Assembly: GCA_016715105.1 (NCBI GenBank)
Contig: JADKBO010000020.1
Span: 1-64,000 of the forward strand
Reading direction: 5' to 3'
Length of the DNA stretch: 64,000 bases
Origin: Saprospiraceae bacterium
GTDB lineage: Bacteria > Bacteroidota > Bacteroidia > Chitinophagales > Saprospiraceae
Positions 63,484 to 64,000 of this stretch are shown here, in pieces. The notes under the pieces are model-generated. The model saw only the letters and a list, made by a program, of their open reading frames with translations, was not told the DNA's origin and searched no databases. The position numbers and the translations under genes are program-made. Numbering within the stretch: the first letter of the stretch is position 1; each line of letters opens with the position of its first letter.

Positions 63484-64000
63484 TTAATTCCATGGTAAGC
63501 CCAAAACCTTTTCGCCTATGGCATAGCCAATGTTTAAACCAACATTGGAGTCAACCCTAAAATGAACGCCCAATGGAATTCTGCTGTGCGCATTTTCAAT
63601 AGCCATATCTCTGATAGAATTGAAGGTTCTTGGCTTACCAATGAATTCTGTTCGACCTTCATGACTTCGATCGGTCATGCGATAAGACGGACCTACAAAT
63701 TCTTCCAATACAACAGATGCAGCAGCAGCAAATGTAGCATGTCCCGAAGGATAAGCTGGGAAGTTAGGTGTGTAATAACCCTCTGAACCATCAGGGCACA
63801 TCAAGGTATTCCAGTTGGGATTGCCCATGTTTTGACGAATATAGTCTATGGGTCTCATCAAATTATACTTGTATTTTTGTTCCCAAGCTTTCACTCCAGC
63901 ATCAGATAAAGCCATTCCCAATTTAGCATATAAAGCCACTGTTTCCATCATGTTGGGTCTAAAAATGGGTACTATTTGATTGGCAATACTTATCCATCTC
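63484..64000 (-). CDS. vanadium-dependent haloperoxidase / PAP2-type protein, partial
   Basis: The frame runs off the right edge; in-frame sequence continues upstream of the ATG at 63951 (...ANQIVPIFRPN), so the start lies outside. The visible ~170 residues contain the second and third oxyanion-site motifs: FPAYPSGHATFAAAASVVLE and NAHSRIPLGVHFRVDSNVGL (SRxxxGxHFxxD). A preceding DAGVKAWEQKYKYNLMRPID segment is typical of the family. Relatives either halogenate organics using vanadate and peroxide or act as acid phosphatases, and sequence alone does not separate these. The perfect hairpin at 63375-63430 may end its transcript. Confidence 0.88.
   Translation of the reverse strand, partial: RWISIANQIVPIFRPNMMETVALYAKLGMALSDAGVKAWEQKYKYNLMRPIDYIRQNMGNPNWNTLMCPDGSEGYYTPNFPAYPSGHATFAAAASVVLEEFVGPSYRMTDRSHEGRTEFIGKPRTFNSIRDMAIENAHSRIPLGVHFRVDSNVGLNIGYAIGEKVLGLPWN

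Noticed and set aside
1..64000. tRNA, rRNA or other known structured RNA genes
   Set aside because: None recognised by eye on either strand; a covariance-model search would be needed to exclude small ones.

Overview
The window looks like an AT-rich chromosome segment of a Bacteroidota bacterium, most likely from the Saprospiria side of the phylum. The signs are three secreted proteins with type IX secretion (T9SS) C-terminal domains, a TonB-dependent receptor with a carboxypeptidase-regulatory-like N-terminus, ECF sigma/FecR and GIN-domain genes, a DUF5723-type outer-membrane protein, and one clear TAnnTTTG-type promoter. The lineage is inferred from gene content; no rRNA or tRNA gene was recognised.

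Layout. 1-1.8 kb: a decayed IS1182-type transposase gene. 1.9-4.3 kb: a Crp/Fnr regulator, an ECF sigma factor with a cupin-bearing anti-sigma factor, and a GxxExxY protein. 4.3-5.0 kb: inverted and direct repeats. 5.0-11.5 kb: a surface-signalling block (TonB receptor, GIN lipoprotein, ECF sigma, FecR, STN/LA_2272 repeat protein). 11.5-14.6 kb: a repeat-rich accessory stretch with an orphan HigA and an Rpn-type nuclease. 14.6-23.3 kb: housekeeping and envelope genes (pentapeptide protein, two paralogous secreted OB-like proteins, OsmC, DUF2207/LemA, M20 amidohydrolase, a GT2 fusion, RecR). 23.6-25.1 kb: DUF5723 protein. 25.2-32.0 kb: a leftward gene run with two coiled-coil proteins, a substrate-binding/OmpA fusion, an ABC permease and ATPase, a CrtA-like protein and two VOC proteins. 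32.3-35.8 kb: three T9SS cargo paralogues. 36-45.1 kb: ROK kinase, LolD/FtsX-like ABC pair with a His-rich loop, a large BNR/VPS10-like protein, and a GH77 glucanotransferase with CBM20-like modules. 45.4-58.9 kb: a surface-polysaccharide and sugar-nucleotide region (UDP-xylose synthase, three glycosyltransferases, flippase, YfhO-like protein, UDP-glucuronate epimerase, galactokinase). 59-64 kb: small membrane proteins, a LolA-like protein, a YidD with a signal peptide, two TPR/membrane paralogues, and the edge of a vanadium haloperoxidase.

How the genes fit together. The 5-11.5 kb block reads as a cell-surface signalling and uptake unit. The 26.7-32 kb operon is the best candidate for an undescribed system: an ABC importer whose binding protein is anchored to membrane and peptidoglycan, encoded with two PspA-like coiled-coil proteins. 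The 45-59 kb region would supply and assemble surface sugars.

Sequence quality. Nine otherwise good genes carry single-base length changes, mostly in short homopolymers, and one has an in-frame stop. Restoring one base in each case rebuilds a sensible protein up to a natural stop, often overlapping the next gene. I therefore suspect long-read assembly errors rather than mass gene decay, and I give repaired gene extents.
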